Under the pieces are notes generated by a model, which was not told the DNA's origin, did not search any database, and saw only the letters and a program-made list of their open reading frames with translations. The translations under genes and the position numbers were made by a program. 64,000 bases of DNA from Ulota crispa (Eukaryota > Streptophyta > Bryopsida > Orthotrichales > Orthotrichaceae): assembly GCA_963920765.1 (NCBI GenBank), contig OY987243.1, positions 36,207,060 through 36,271,059 on the forward strand, read 5' to 3'. Shown here piece by piece: positions 11,272 through 25,004 of the stretch. Every line of letters starts with the position of its first letter. The first letter of the stretch is position 1.

Positions 11272-12881
11272 TTTGCAAATCAACAAAAAATTATACCAAT
11301 GTCATTTGTTATCTCATTAGAATTGTACTAAGTTTTTGAAAAGACTTGATAATTTCTTGAAATGTCTTAAATTCTCCCTTTCTACACAATAAATAAATAA
11401 TTAGGTTACCAACTTTAGGGGAGATGGCTATTACTACCAACACCTAACTATAAGCAGTGATAATCAAGTAAACAAACTAGTGTCCTTCAAATTTTCAGAA
11501 TATTCAAATTATATATAGCCAAATGACTCAAGGACAACTCAATATAGGATATGACAAGGAATATGACAAAGGAAAAAGATACATTTTTCCTCTAAAATTG
11601 GCCTTTTCTGTAGTTAGAGCCAAGGCTTAGTTTAGTTATTCAACTCTTGGCTTAGATCCTAGTTGGTAGTATTACAATTTTCATTATAGAATTCTAATCC
11701 CCAATAACTACTAAGTTAACTAGCATATGTGGACAGTTAACAAAAAAAATTGACATCAAGAAAGTTGGACATAGTTTTTGCAATTGAGTTTAGCAAAATC
11801 AAAACCTAACTTAGAATTCCTATTCCAACAATGTTTTGCACAAATTATTCAAACATGTTTCGGACATTTCTTATTACACTGAAGGGACTTGTAGATGGAT
11901 TTGGGACATAATACATAGTCTAAACCGCCCTTAATTTGCACGAAGATGGGAGAGTATTGCAAAGGTTCTCTTGTACACTAGGTAACTTAGCAAGGGCAGC
12001 ATGTGCTCACAAAATTTTGACCAATGGTAGTTCTTGAGCAATTTAATAGCTCAAAATCTAATATGATTTTTGTTTATTTTAGATAGTAAGGGAGAAGACT
12101 TTGTATCAAGAGAAGCTATCTTGAGGTAGTTTGAGTAGGTACATTTTCAAAAAACAAGTTGTTTTTACAAGGACAAAGCTTCTTATAGCTTTGTTGCTTA
12201 TTTTAGAGAATACTTGCAATAAAACTTTCCATTTTAACATACACAAAATCATTGAAATGCTCCCAAATCTTGGGATGGCAATCTTGGGTATTGGTATTTG
12301 ATATTTCAATCCATGTGTTCCACCTAGATTTGCAAATAAAAGTTGCTGTTGTCACTCCAATGAACACCATAAGGTGTATTGTTTGATAACACTAAAATTA
12401 CAATTCTGGTTTTTAGTGCTAGAATTATGAATATTTGCATTTCAAATGCAAAAAAATTGATTACTTACAACTCTCAATCTATAATAAGCTGAAAGATGTA
12501 ATAATTGTTTTTGTTCTAGAAGTGCCGCTTATCTAAGAAGTAGTGAAACATTGATTAGTGCAAAACACTGTAAGGAACAAATTATGCACCTCCTACTTTT
12601 ATTTGTGTACTAGTGGTTGCAAGTTGTAGATTTGTTCTAGTTCAATTAGAACAAATCAATGATAATGTAGCTACAATGACAAGATATTTTTTAACTTGTT
12701 TAGGATGACTTTTAGAATGGTTTTTAAAAGCCTTACTTTTCTAAATGGTACTCTTACATAAAGAATTTTTTTGTGAATATTATGTCTTTAAGGCTAAGTA
12801 TGTTGTTAAAGTATTAATAACTCAACAAAATTGATTCCAGCATAGTTTGCACACATGAGATGTGAGATGTAGTGTGATCTC
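11272..12881. other. Intergenic stretch, no gene recognised
   Basis: AT-rich sequence with no frame longer than about 70 codons and no clear paired repeats beyond short stem-loops. Confidence 0.4.
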
Positions 12882-13162
12882 CTAAAGACATCTCCGCCTA
12901 ACCTTGAAAGCTTCATCACTTGAAAACACAATGTCTTAGGTTTCTAGTGTTGAAACTCCAACTACAATCAAATAGCGACCAACTCTCTTGGCTCTGCAAG
13001 TTTCCTCCAAGTGATGCATGCTTAGGACCGTACTGTACTTGTGGGGAGATTGTGAACTTCCTATTTGACTTTGCAATTGCATTGGGGACAATTTTTTCCC
13101 CATTACGTTTGAACCCACCTCCACAGCATCATAATCCTAGTCAACCTGAGGACGCCCTAAAG
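12882..13162. mobile_element. Dispersed repeat, copy 2 (related to 6043-6445)
   Basis: It has short terminal inverted similarity: CTAAAGACATCTCC at the left and GAGGACGCCCTAAAG at the right. The right two thirds match 6285-6440. Small frames on both strands are repeat sequence. Confidence 0.5.
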
Positions 13163-15169
13163 TTGTAATAAGACTTGTTCAAATCCATGAAATGCACAAA
13201 ATGGCGATGTGCCTTGTTCTACATCATCCACGCAAGCTTGAGTGGCTTGGCAGCAGTCTACCAGTGGCAGTCACTCAACCCAGCCAAGCCATTTTATGTT
13301 ATCTAGGGATGGCCATCACCCAGATTTGATTGGATTCAAAATTGCCTCCGGAAAGTGGCTCTTTCAAGTTTAGATATGTGGACCTTGTACCCCCAAAATC
13401 CAATGAAATTTGGAATCTCCAACATTTTTATTTTTATATTTCAAGGAAAGTGAAAATTTCTGTTTTTGAAGAATCACCTTCCTAGACTTGTCTACTTTAT
13501 CCTCATTGATGAGGAAGGTATGTAACAATATTTGGAAAACATGGATGAATTCCGATTTCCTCATAAACAACTTGGTAGACTTCAGGCATCAAAGAGTACC
13601 CTAATGTTTGCAATTCTTACGCTTTACGTCTCGATTGCTTCATTGAAGGTTGTAGTTAACGACATAAATCAAATTAGTAAAACCGGCCAATTAACCAACT
13701 GGATTTTATAAGTACAGCTCTTTTAAACTGGTGAAATATGTGGAAGAATTAAAGAGCAATGTGTGAGGGAAAGAAAAACAAATAAACAGTTTAGCTTTCT
13801 AAGCTCCACATATGATAAACTTCAACTTCCCTCCTTTAGACACTATTACACTAAAATTATCATGACATGTGTGCAAAAAAATTATTTAAGGTTTGAGGTG
13901 GTATGGGATTAGCAACCGATTTAGAATGCTAGACCTTACTAAAAGAAAATGTACCACACCTCTAATTTCTTCTTTTCTAATCTTGTGCAAAATTTTCCCA
14001 ATCAACCTTGTCTCAATTTCGGATGATGAAGGGCTATTCCATATTCATCTTCTGCCAAGGGTGTGATAGAAATGAGTACTTTCCGTTCCTAAACAACCAA
14101 TTTTATGACATGAGAGGATCCAAACCGGTGCAAAAATTTAGTTGGCTAATAGAAGTTTGATTTCTTTGAAAAACAAAAAGGGAAGATGCTAGAGTGAAGA
14201 GTATGAAACAAGTGAGTGTTGAGGAAACCTGGTGTGTTCCTGTGAGGGGGACCTTGAAAAACTCCCCAAATTCTGGTTGTGGTTGGGGTTACACCGTTAC
14301 GGTGGGTGTGGAAAAGAGGCTGTTGTACAAGGGACAAGGGTGTCTGCAAAAGCAACAACATTGTCAACTGTAAAAATCATGTTTCATACAAATACGGGTC
14401 ACTTTACACTAAAAGATTAATCTTTGTTCAAATAATCATGGTTTAATAAAATTTGGCAATGTCCTAGGATCAAGAATTGGCTTTCAATTTTTGTTGAACC
14501 CAAATTTTGAAGTTGGAGCCATGCCAAATCTTGTGGATGTCAAAACATGCCTTTGAAAATTTGACCTTGAATTCTCATGCGAAAGACTTGAGGCTACTTT
14601 TAAATAATAAATTAAACAAAAATTTAACATTGGGAGTGTCAAATGCTAAAAATTAACATCTACTTTTAGTGTGAAGCCACCCTAAGGGAGTCTTACAGTG
14701 AGGGCATTTAAACTCGGGACAATTTTCACCAAAACCCAAAAGTGTATAATAGGAAATAAACAAGGAAATTTTTTACCTTACAATTTAGAGCAAAACATAC
14801 AAAGAGTACCAATAAAACTACTGTGAGGAAGCACGAACCCATAGAATCTTGTTTTGACCCTTTGGAGTAGCCGCACTTGGAAGACTATGTATAAAAGGTT
14901 ACTTGTTTGGGGAAAGGAGTCTTTTCCATTTTCACTCGTTTGGATCCGAATGGAGTTCAATATTTAGGCAAAAATCATGCTTCGACTATCCACGATAGTG
15001 CAAGATAATCCTAGTATATTTGATTTTTGGATGAGAATTGTACAATTAATAGACGGATTTACCTCCAAAAGCACTTTGCCATTAAAAATCAATGATTCTT
15101 GAAAGGATGAGGAATTCTTCTCAGCACAGCTTTTCTTCTCCAACAAGAAAATTGTTTAAAAACATATGA
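13163..15169. other. Intergenic stretch, no gene recognised
   Basis: Short frames on both strands around 13370-13570 and 14146-14420 have no recognised domain. No splice series or paired repeat was found. Confidence 0.4.
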
Positions 15170-15173
15170 TTAA

Positions 15174-16140
15174 CCCCTAAAGGATCAAGTGGCTGTGCAA
15201 CAGCTACCTGAGAACTCATGTAGGGTCATGTGGAGTTCATTTTGATTGGATCTTCTCAAAATTGTTACACAAGGTGGAAAAAGATATCCTCTAATTGGAA
15301 ATATAATTATTTCCTGCAATTGGATGTGCAATTCAAAAGTTATGTTGCCTAAAAGAAATTGGGCAGCTTGGGCAACTTGGGCAGTTTGGGCATCTTTGGG
15401 CATTTTTGGAAAATCTCATGCTAAAATTCTCATCAACTTTTGATATTTGGCAAGTATGTAACTAAAATAACATGGTGTACAATTGTCAAAAAAAAATTTG
15501 AGCTCTCACATCACATTTTGAAGAGAGTCAAACTTTGTTAACTATGTTTGGGCAGTTTCAAGAAGAAAAAAATCCTCTAGCTTTAGGCCCTATTGTCTTT
15601 CAATTTATAAATCCAAATCTCTTGAAGTTTTATTCACACATTTTGAATGATTGTGTCTAATTTATCATTGTTCAGATTTCAAATGAAAGACTTCCACATT
15701 GCACAAGAAATCATAAAAGAATTACTAGTGTATTGCCAATTCACTAAACTTCCTTGCATTGGAGGGTAGTTTAAAATAAGCTAGAGTCTGTATTTGCATC
15801 TGAAAATTTTCATGAGTAAGCCTGACATCATATACTTGTGAATGGTCAAAAAGCTCATTATTGTGTAGAGCAAAAATTCTACTTTAGGAAAGCTCAAAAT
15901 CTGCTGATCTTGTTTTGCAGGAATGAAAAAAAATTGTTTTTCTCACTTCAAAAGTTATAATTTTACAATGCGCCAGGTCAAATGGGTTAAAATTTGATTG
16001 ACACATTCGTTTATTTGTTTGACATAGTTTTTTACGGTTGAAATTGAGAAAAAAAGTTTTTATTTTCAATTTTAGGCAATGCAGTAAAGGTGGGCAGTTT
16101 TTGAGATTTTCCTCAAAAAACACCCTTGGTCCTTTAGGGG
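15174..16140. mobile_element. TTAA-type element, about 967 bp
   Basis: The left flank is TTAA (15170-15173); the right flank reads TAAA. The ends are CCCCTAAAGGATCAAG and CTTGGTCCTTTAGGGG. It holds a short run of GGGCANNTTGGGC-like units at 15360-15410. The frames at 15185-15443 and 15884-16207 are element sequence. Confidence 0.65.
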
Positions 16141-18331
16141 TAAAGCTTTTTGCATGTGCAGTTTGTGAGACATGCAATTGCTTGAAAATTTGTGTAATCA
16201 ATTGCAAAGTAGGATAAAATCATGCACAGTGTCCCTTCTTCTAATCTAACAACAAAAACTATAGTGTGTTTGTGTCTTGTAGTAGGAATTTTGGATTTTG
16301 TCCTAAAAATAACAAAGTTTTAGAAACAATAAGATGATGCACACCTCCACAAAGCTCTACTTTGTTAGGTGTAATTTGTGTTGATTTTTGTGAAAATCTA
16401 GAGTCTTCATGTCTTTTGTCTAGAAAACAAATGAGGTGCCTAGGGAAAATGGATTGGGCATTTCCAATCTAAGGCAAAACATGGGTTAGGTTTGAATAAT
16501 GCTCCGGTGCTTCCCAAAATTCCAAAGATAATTCCTAAAAAAGGCCATGTACCATAGGTAAAGTATGGATGCAATTTGGTTTTAGAAGAAAACATTTTGA
16601 AGTGCCAAAAAAATTGGAGTATGCAAATTCTAAACCTTGGAGGGTCATGGGATAGTTTCAAGAAATATTCATATGTATTTTAAAACTGTATCAAAATTTC
16701 CTTGTACTTTTAGGTATCACTAAAAGACCCCACAGAATGTTAGAAACAAATCTACCTCAAACCAGCATTTGGATACCATCAAAACCCCATCGACATCATT
16801 TTAAAAAAATGCAATAAGAGAATGGGTTGCACATTTCTAATCTTTGGCAAACCTAAGATTACTTTCAATGATATTGTGATTTATTTTTAGTTTTTGATTG
16901 ATTAAAGGGTTTTTCTTGATGTTCCATTTATATCTATTGCACATTTAATTTTGTCTCAAAAAATTCTTAAAATCATTTTCTTGCTTTAATTTTGGTTTTA
17001 TCTTTTGCTATTGTTGTGTGGCATTTTGAGTATAAGTAGCCTCAAAGCGTGTTCTTTTTTGTATCATTTTTGAGTTTTTTTTCTAGAATATATTTTGTGG
17101 TATATTTTTTGCAAGTTGCAACTTGCTAGTAGTGCATTAATTGTGGTGAGTGTTTTTCAATAGTTTGGTTTAATTTTTAAGTTGGACTTATTTCAATCTT
17201 TCAATATGCCAAAATCCAATTTCACTAAAGCTCTAATTGATCTAGTTATGGATGTCTGAGATGTCAAGGTTGTAGATGTCAAGATTTCATATTTTAGTGG
17301 TTTAAGTTAAGTTAGTAGTTTAGAGTGAAAAGGCCAATATTTGCAGCCTTGCTACTTGTGTTTTTTGCAATTTACATGAGATAAATAGTAATGTTTTGAT
17401 GCAATTTTCACCCTTCAATGTACCACTACTAACACCAAAGAGCGTATAGTTGAAAACAATCCACAACCATTAATTTACATTTTTAATGCTAAGATCAAAT
17501 TTGCTATTCCTTTTAAAGGTTTTGGCCCATACTATTAAATGAAAGGTGAATGTGAAGAATCTCTAGGACTTTGACAACTAGCTTCATATTGTTTTAGACC
17601 CAATAATTGTGAAATTGTATGTTAGCAACAACAATTGTAAAAGAGGGGTATCTAGATATTGACTAGTCACAATCCTATGCAATTAATTTTAGCCTAGTTT
17701 TGTAATAGAATTAAAAGGATTTGTGCCAACGATAGATTAGGTACAAAATGGTGTTTGAAATCCAAACCACTTCAAAATTTTAAGTTCACTAGGACATCAA
17801 AGTCTTCAATAAGTTTAGACTTAGATATCACATACACATTGTAATTAGTTTCTTTTGCAACACAAATATGTCTACATTTAGACTAAATAAGTGGCACTTC
17901 TTTTGGAATTGGCTTGCTATTTCTTGGTTGTAGTAATTGGCTTGTGGAAGGTCATGCTTGACATAGAGAGCTTTATAAAAAAAAATGGACCAATGTAAGA
18001 AAGCAAAGTATCACAAGGAAGCCTTTTTTGCTTGCATGTAATATTCAATGATTTTAATATTACCAAATATAAACCATTTTATGAAAATGAATAACAAACT
18101 TGTAAAATTAGACAAAAATCATGTAATTTGTCATGAATAATTATTATTCCCTAGTGTAACAAGAAAAACTTGCCTAACATTTTCAAAACCCTAATTTTGT
18201 AATATAGTTTGCTTTGAAAGTAAAAAGGTGAGTTTCTTGGAGTGTTATAAGTAGTGCCAAAAATAAACTGATCACCAAATTGCAAAAGGATGGAGAGTTA
18301 TCATCTACTTATGTGGTGCGTTTGAATCCAA
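16141..18331. other. Intergenic stretch, no gene recognised
   Basis: AT-rich, with long T runs and only very short frames. One 73-codon - strand frame (16440-16661) has no recognisable features. Confidence 0.4.
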
Positions 18332-18595
18332 CACCATATTTGTTAATTAGGGGAAAACAAGATATTTTTGGACTTTCAAATTTTGAGGTGAAGGCTTTAG
18401 GTGATCACCTAAAACCAAGCTCATCATTTTTTTTTGTACATGTGTCCTCACTTGAGAGGAGGAATTTGCGAGGGAAAAAATCTTTGTGGCTCAAATTGAA
18501 TCTAATACCTTCAAATCTAATCTAAGGTAACTTTTGGGGTTTAAGGTGGAGTATAAAGTGGAACACTTATTTTTCCCAAATTAACAAATATGGTG
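18332..18595 (-). mobile_element. MITE-like element, CACCATATTTGTTAA family, copy 1
   Basis: The ends CACCATATTTGTTAATTAGG and AAATTAACAAATATGGTG form a terminal inverted repeat of about 18 bp. The interior shares CTAAGATTTTTTCCCT, and CCTCCTCTCA followed by GGTGAGG, in inverse sense with 34113-34341 and 38967-39221. The 81-codon frame 18280-18525 lies in it and is not a gene. Confidence 0.75.
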
Positions 18596-18820
18596 GATTC
18601 CAAAAATTCCAAAAAACAACAAAGAGTTGCAAATCTAGGCAAGTGTAATGAAAAATGACATAATCACAAATTGGAAACGGTTTTCAACAAGATTCTCACA
18701 AGAAAACACAAAAGTTTCTAGAATATATGTTTTCCATAGTCAAAATCTCTTATCATTATGACTAGTTTTAATGCGGTATGGGAGTTAACCTTAGATAAGT
18801 TAATTAAGAGAAATGATAAA

Positions 18821-19173
18821 GGCACACCCATGGTTTGAAATATATGGACATCAAAGGAGGGGGGGGAGTAAATTTTAGATATTTATTTGGAAAATTCTAA
18901 TTCAAATTTGGATTTAGAGACCTTAATTTAGTTTAGAACCACATAAGAAGTTACAATTGAACAACACTTAGTGGAGGCAAATTATTACTTTTACCCTAGT
19001 TTGTAAAAATTAACTAAGCTTTTCCACTAAGCATTGTTCAATTTTAACTTCTTATTTGGTTATAGACTAAATCAAGGTCTCTAAATCCAAATCTAAATTC
19101 AAATTTTCCGTCAAATATCTTAAATTTATCCCCCCCTCCCCGATGTCCATAAATTTCAAACCCTGGGTGTGCC
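18821..19173. mobile_element. Foldback element, GGCACACCC family, copy 1
   Basis: The left end GGCACACCCATGGTTTGAAA and the right end AATTTCAAACCCTGGGTGTG are inverted. The arms pair through the GATTTAGAGACCTTAATTTA block and its inverse to a centre near 18995. It ends only about 20 bp before the gene-like promoter sequence of the coiled-coil gene begins. A second, larger copy is at 43150-44463. Confidence 0.75.
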
Positions 19174-19189
19174 TATACCAATTGAACAA

Positions 19190-19712
19190 GATATCCGGTG
19201 TTGTATATACCCTGGTCGGAGGCAGATACCTACGTGGGCTCCGTCACGCCTCCATGGAGAAGACGAGAAGACTACTACTGTAGTTGTGGTTTTAAAGGGG
19301 TTTAGGGTTTACGGCTCTTACGGGCCCTGTCAAAATCTCAAACTTCGGTAGTCGCTTTAGACTCTCTTCTGCAGAAGAGACAAGAAGGTGTTCCACGCTG
19401 CTGCCTTTCCTCAATCCTTCGCACGTTGAAAATTCTCGAATTTCGATCAGGCTTGAAGGCGCCAGTGACTTCTCATTGCGAGCGTGATTTGGAGGTATGT
19501 TTTGGATTCTGTCGCGCTTTTTAGGGCTTGCAGATGTGTTTATGTGTCTTCTCGGTTTTTATTTTCATTTTTCATTTTTCTGTTTGAAATCTGCTGTTTG
19601 ATAATTCTATGCAATTCGTATGCACACCAGTTCTGCTTATACGAGAATTTTTGAATGAGTTTTGTAAGTTTTTGTAGTTGTCTGGAAGGAGGAGCGGTAG
19701 CTGTGTGAGGAA
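19190..19712 (+). promoter_or_regulatory. Predicted promoter and 5' UTR with intron, coiled-coil gene
   Basis: Composition becomes GC-richer at about 19190. The sequence GGGTTTAGGGTTTAC near 19298-19313 contains a plant telo-box (inverse of AAACCCTAA), which is known from promoters of translation and growth genes. A donor GAG|GTATGT follows 19494 and an acceptor TTTTTGTAG ends at 19677, giving a likely 5' UTR intron before the ATG at 19713. The transcription start is not resolved. Confidence 0.5.
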
Positions 19713-21198
19713 ATGGGAGGCAGTACGGATATTTCAAGTCTTCTGCAACCTTTTGAAGAACGTGCGCAACTCGCTGAGGTAATTTTCTTAGTTTCTTACG
19801 TTTCTCCGAATTCTTACTGCTGAATCAGTAGAGAACTACGTTGAAAGGATCACCACAGTCGGAGAAAGCTAAATAGTTAGTTAGAGAGGTGGAAGAGCAA
19901 AATATCAGCCAGATTGTTGATGTAATTTATTTTATTTTATTTTTTCTGATCGATCTTTCGTTTTGCGAGACTATTAGGGTTTTCATTTTTGTGTTTGAGC
20001 TTACTAATGCGATTCTTTGGAACAGTCCAGTTTTTTTGACTTTGTTGTGAGTTATATGCAACGGACACCATTGTTGTTTGAGAGGGAGTAGCTTATTTAT
20101 GTCCATCTTTGTCTGCAGGAGCGGCTAGCAAAACTGGAGTCTCTCGCTCAAACTCGCCAAGGTATGTTCGGGTGGTAATTCTTATAATTACTTTGTGCCC
20201 TAGTTGTACTGGCTTGTTTGGACAATTGTCAAAGTGAAGTGCAACTCTGTATTTGAAAACTTGTGACAATTTGCAACCTAACTTCATGGGGGTAATATGT
20301 ATTCTGTGATCACACAAATTCTTAATTATACATTGAAGTAACTAATTGCACTTTAACCACATGAATGTCATCACTTGGTTTCCAACCTTCTTAATACTGT
20401 AAAGTTTGATTGTGTGATAAGTGTGATGCATGCAATGGTAGTTTGACAAATGTATAGGATATTTTAAAATGACAATCTAGAGAAGGCCTTGATAAAGAAA
20501 CTTGAGTGTGACCATTTGTATGGTCAAATTTGATGAAAACCTGAGTTTGGTAACCCAAATAATTCACTTGAATCAGAATTTTTGCATTAGGTGGTAGAAA
20601 CAATTAATGCAGCACACGTAAACACCGAAACCAGGAATTATCAAGTTAAATTTCATCTTGAACATTTGTAGGTTTGACATGTGGAGCTTCAACTTGCAAA
20701 TAAGACTTTCAATATTAGTCTGTTGGACTTACAAACTATAAATGAATTAGCCTTCACAAGCTTTGATTCAATACTTTAATCTGTTGAATTTGCAAAAAAA
20801 ATACAGAAAAAAGAAATGAAAAGAATAACCATTTGTGACATTTTCACATACCACGTGTCCTTTCCTAATGGAGACTGGACTTTAAATTTTTAAATCTAAG
20901 TTTGGCGGTGTGGAGGGTAAGTTGGATTCTTGTTGTTAAGCAGTGATTCTCGTCTTGCATTGTCATTGATAGAGAATTTGTAACTGCAGGTTCATCTGGA
21001 CAGGAAGACCTTATACAATCACTGACCGAGTTGCGGAAGAAGTTAGTGGCAGCGAAAGTTGAGCAGGATGCCGAAAAGAAGAAGCTTGTTGACGAGAAGA
21101 ACAAGCTTCAGTACCAAGTGCTCCATTTGAAAAGAGCACTTGGAGATGCAGATGCAAAGGTGGCTGCAGCAGAAGCTAAGTTATCGAAAGGGTCGTGA
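19713..21198 (+). CDS. Small coiled-coil protein, 105 residues, three exons
   Basis: Exons: 19713-19778, 20119-20161, 20990-21198. All junctions are GT-AG and the phases agree (0, then 1), giving 106 codons including TGA. The protein starts MGGSTDISSLLQPFEERAQL. It is rich in Glu, Lys, Leu and Ala with heptad-like spacing. Residues about 15-36 and 40-100 look like one interrupted coiled coil, including KLQYQVLHLKRAL. There is no signal peptide or membrane segment. The function is not recognised. Short plant proteins of this style (conserved N-terminal LLQPF-type segment followed by a coiled coil) exist, but I cannot name this one. The telo-box promoter and 5' UTR intron suggest a housekeeping-type gene. 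The ATG is the first in the spliced leader that gives the open frame. Exon 1 ends LAE|ER, so the coil runs across the first intron. Confidence 0.7.
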
Positions 21199-22488
21199 GT
21201 TTCATTCAGTTTTTATTTAGGATGATATCGTGCTTACTTTGCAGCCATGACATGTCATAAGTATGAATATCCATTGCTTTAGTTAAACTGATTGCTCCAC
21301 CATTATTTATGCTTTACAAGATTCGTCCGTAGTGTTATTCGCTGAGGTTGGAGATTGTAATATAGTAAGACTTATATTTTGAATCTTTTGAACTGTATTG
21401 CTGCTTAAATCCTCAACGTCGGGGAATCTCAAATACATGGGAAATAGATTTTGATCACTTTTGACTTTGCAATATTTCCGACCTGTTGGTATCTTTCGGA
21501 AGGATAAGGTTCAATATCCACGATGGCTTTTTTTGAAATTTTATTGTGATTAAATAGGTAACTACTCTTTGTGTTTGTTTGAGAATCCTAAGAGAACTTT
21601 GGCATCTAGTACCGAGCTGCTGCTTGTAGGTGCATCTTATAAGAATTTGTTTCCTGCCTCGTTTGGTTAATACTTGTGACGCAGTAAAGAGGAGTTGATT
21701 GGGTTGCCCCGCTGGACTTAATTCAAGACTTATTCAAGGGTTAACATAGTTTAATCCCTTCACGGTCAGACTCTGCAAATGGTTTTTCTTACATTTTAGG
21801 TTGGCATCCATGATGCTGAAGTTCTTTGGACAAGGGTGAGAAATCATTAGTTTCTTGGGCTTTTATGTCTTTAGGGGAGGAAGTTATGCTGCTGTGAGCC
21901 CAAAATTGGGGACTTTTTGTTTGTTAGAGAACTATTTATTTTTTAGTTTTGTTTGTTAAACTTTTTTCATGGACTCTTAAGCAAGTTTCCAATCATATGT
22001 CATGCTTACAAAGATTGTGAGACACCTATTTTCGCAGAAAGTGCTTTAAAATGTTTTGAATCTTTATTGTGCATATACTGTTATTCTTTTATAAAGCTAA
22101 AGCATTATGTTTTTACTATTAGTTGGATTTATCACTATTAAGAGAATAGACTTTTAAGAGTTACATAACATTATGTAACAGTCGTAATGGGTTTTCTTGA
22201 GGTGCAAAGAATGGCATTCGTTCACTAATACCACAAAAAAACAATTAGAGAAGATCAAATGTATTAGTATAAATTCTATTTCATAGTTGTAGCTTCTCTT
22301 ATATTTTTGATGATTTTACTTTGGCGGTGTATCTTTTTCAATTTCATGACTTCTTGCATTTTGCAAGCTATTGTTTTGCATGGCTTTGTAAATGATATAC
22401 TTGCATTGTTAAGACAAATTTATGCTAAAGTAGTTATTCATTAATTGTTAATTGTGAATTAATATTTATACTTTAAATAAACATTGTG
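21199..22488. other. 3' flank of the coiled-coil gene and intergenic DNA
   Basis: The first few hundred bases should include the 3' UTR; no definite polyadenylation signal stands out. No further gene is seen. Confidence 0.4.
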
Positions 22489-22753
22489 TAACATAACATT
22501 CAGTAGCACTAGTAAAGGCTGCCCTCCCTCCAAGAGAATGGTGTGGAATATTCCACACGCTTCTTTAGCTATGGGGACATTTGGTTAAATTTGTTAGAGT
22601 TTATGAAAGGGAGGCTTAATTCAGTGCACACACATCAAGAGGCTAGATGTGTCAAAAAATTTAATTTAGTTTTTTTTTTTGTCAAGATGAAGTTCGTGAA
22701 TGATACCTAAAGAGAGGGAAAGGCAGCCTCTCTTTAGGCTACTAAATGTTATG
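22489..22753. mobile_element. MITE-like element with ~30 bp terminal inverted repeat
   Basis: The left end (AACATAACATTCAGTAGC then AGTAAAGGCTGCC) and the right end (GGCAGCCTCTCTTTAGGC then TACTAAATGTTATG) are inverted. The interior is about 200 bp, non-coding. Confidence 0.6.
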
Positions 22754-24846
22754 AATGCTTCAAAGCAATTTTTGGCTTTTAGTTTCTAGAACTAAATTTT
22801 GACCTTTAATATTCTCTTTCATATTTGGTTAATATAAATAAAATGCAAATTTTAGCTTGGATTCCTTATCAGCAAAGAACAAAGTAGGATTAGTTGAAAC
22901 ATAATATACAAAAACAACTTGAGAATCTAGCACCTATGGCCAGAATACCTCAAATAGATTGCGATTATACATATAATTCTTTTTTGCATCTATGTGATGT
23001 GTGACAACATAATTTACAACGTATGAATGAGCTTTAATGACATTTGATAGCATTGGATTACTATTTTGAATGATGATCTTTAGGAATTTTATTAAGTCCA
23101 TTGTAAGCTTGAGTTGTGCACTTTGGTCAATTACTCACCTCAGATCATATGAAAATGCTTTCATGCCATGGTATATTTCATAAGTATACATCTATGGGAA
23201 GAATTTCAAGATGAATGACATACTTTTAATTAATCTAATTTTATTTTACTTTCATTTTAATACTTTATAATAATTTAAAATCTTAAGAGTCGTATATGTG
23301 TTATTTGTTTATAATAGTGAAATGAAGCATGTATTATAAGCAATATTGTCATTTTGGTGGCTCCAATCATTAAGGATTGTATAAGTTCAAACTAGCAAAG
23401 TGCACATAGTATAGCTACATTTTTTGCTAAAGACAATCAACTACAATGGGTTTGTACAATATCATATCTAAAACATTGTGGGAGTTGTCTTTTTGGCATA
23501 AATCATGCTTTTCTCATTCACGCATAATTGAGAAAATAAGTAATAAAAAAATAGTAGCAAGAGTAAAATGACACAACTTATGTTCCTAAAACAAAAAAAA
23601 TTCCTAAAATGAAAACGTAGGACCAATAAATTATACTCATATTCAAAAAATACATAATTTTTCCAACAAGTACTCATTACAACAACCATATACAATTGAA
23701 AAAGGGGAAATTACAAATAAAGGCACAATTTTAAAATAATTTGTAAAATTTTGTGATTCTTATTTGTTTGGATGTTGGTTGATTTAGATAAACCACTTTA
23801 AATGTTAGTCAACTTTCAAAAAACTTAAAGGCCTCTTCAAGCCTAAATGAAGAATTTTTAGTAAAGGGAATGGTAATTTTTGGAAAGATCTCTAAATTTC
23901 TTGGAACTTTGCTAATATTTAATGTGATCTACCTAACTTAGCCCCTAAAATTCTTTTGTGTGGAGGCCCAAAACTGCTTCAAAATACTAGTCCCCAAAGC
24001 AAGATCAAAATTTTCATTGAAACTTACTTTTTAACAAATCCAACCATAGGATCCTTTGGTTGACTTGCACAAGTACATTGTCCCAAAATTTTAGAATGAA
24101 CATTCCCACCATTTGCAAGATCAATGTGCCTAAATTTCAAAATGTAGGTTTTTCTAGTCCTTTCAGAAGGTGAAGTTTTGTTTTTCAAACTTTTTAAAGA
24201 AAAATACGTATGTTGTATTTCTTATGCAATTTTGACAATATGTTGGATAATGGGTTGAAAGAGTATATTAAAAAAATTAACCAAAAAAAAAATTTGGTTT
24301 CCTTTTTACAAAAATGTAAAGTGAAAAGTATTGATGAATGAAAGATATAACTAATATGCTAATAAGTTTTGGAAGAATTTGAAATTTTTTAATCCCAATG
24401 GCGAGAATGCTCTAACAAACAATTAGTAACTTTATTTTTCATTTTCATTTGAAAATTTTCAAAATTGAGGGTAAAAGATAACTTTATATGTTTTTTCTAC
24501 CCTCTTCCTACCTTCATTGCCCGCAAAATAAAACTCCTTTTAACTCTTACCTTATTATTTGGAATTGAGTGATTCAAATTTTTTTTGAGTAGGTATCAAT
24601 TTATAAAATTCTATAAATAAATAAATAAATAATTAAAAAATATTTTTTTCTGCCCGGTTTGACATTGAAATTGAAAAAACCTTCTAATTTTTGCTGCAGA
24701 AATGACATGAAATAAAACTTCCCATGTAAATTATGATGAGTAGCATCCATCCTAAAAATTTCATGAAAAAATTCCAAATTATGAAGTCAATAGAACCTGC
24801 CCAAGTTCTCCTAAAGCCCAAAGTGGGCTCCTTGGTCCTTTAGGGG
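22754..24846. mobile_element. Intergenic DNA ending in a TTAA-type element right terminus
   Basis: The right terminus CTCCTTGGTCCTTTAGGGG ends at 24846 and is followed by TTAA (24847-24850), so a TTAA-type element ends here. The left end is uncertain. A candidate is CCCCTAAAATTC at 23943 preceded by TTAG, which would give an element of about 904 bp. The sequence before that is AT-rich with no gene seen. Confidence 0.45.
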
Positions 24847-25004
24847 TTAACCAATGCCCAAAGTAGAAAAAAATACAGTAATTTACATACTATTTTGAAA
24901 TTGTGCCCTTATTTAGATATATTTTGAAATGCGCCCATATCTGAAAATGCCCCTATTTGTAATTTCCCCAAAGAAAAATCAATCTGGAAATAGTACCACA
25001 GATA

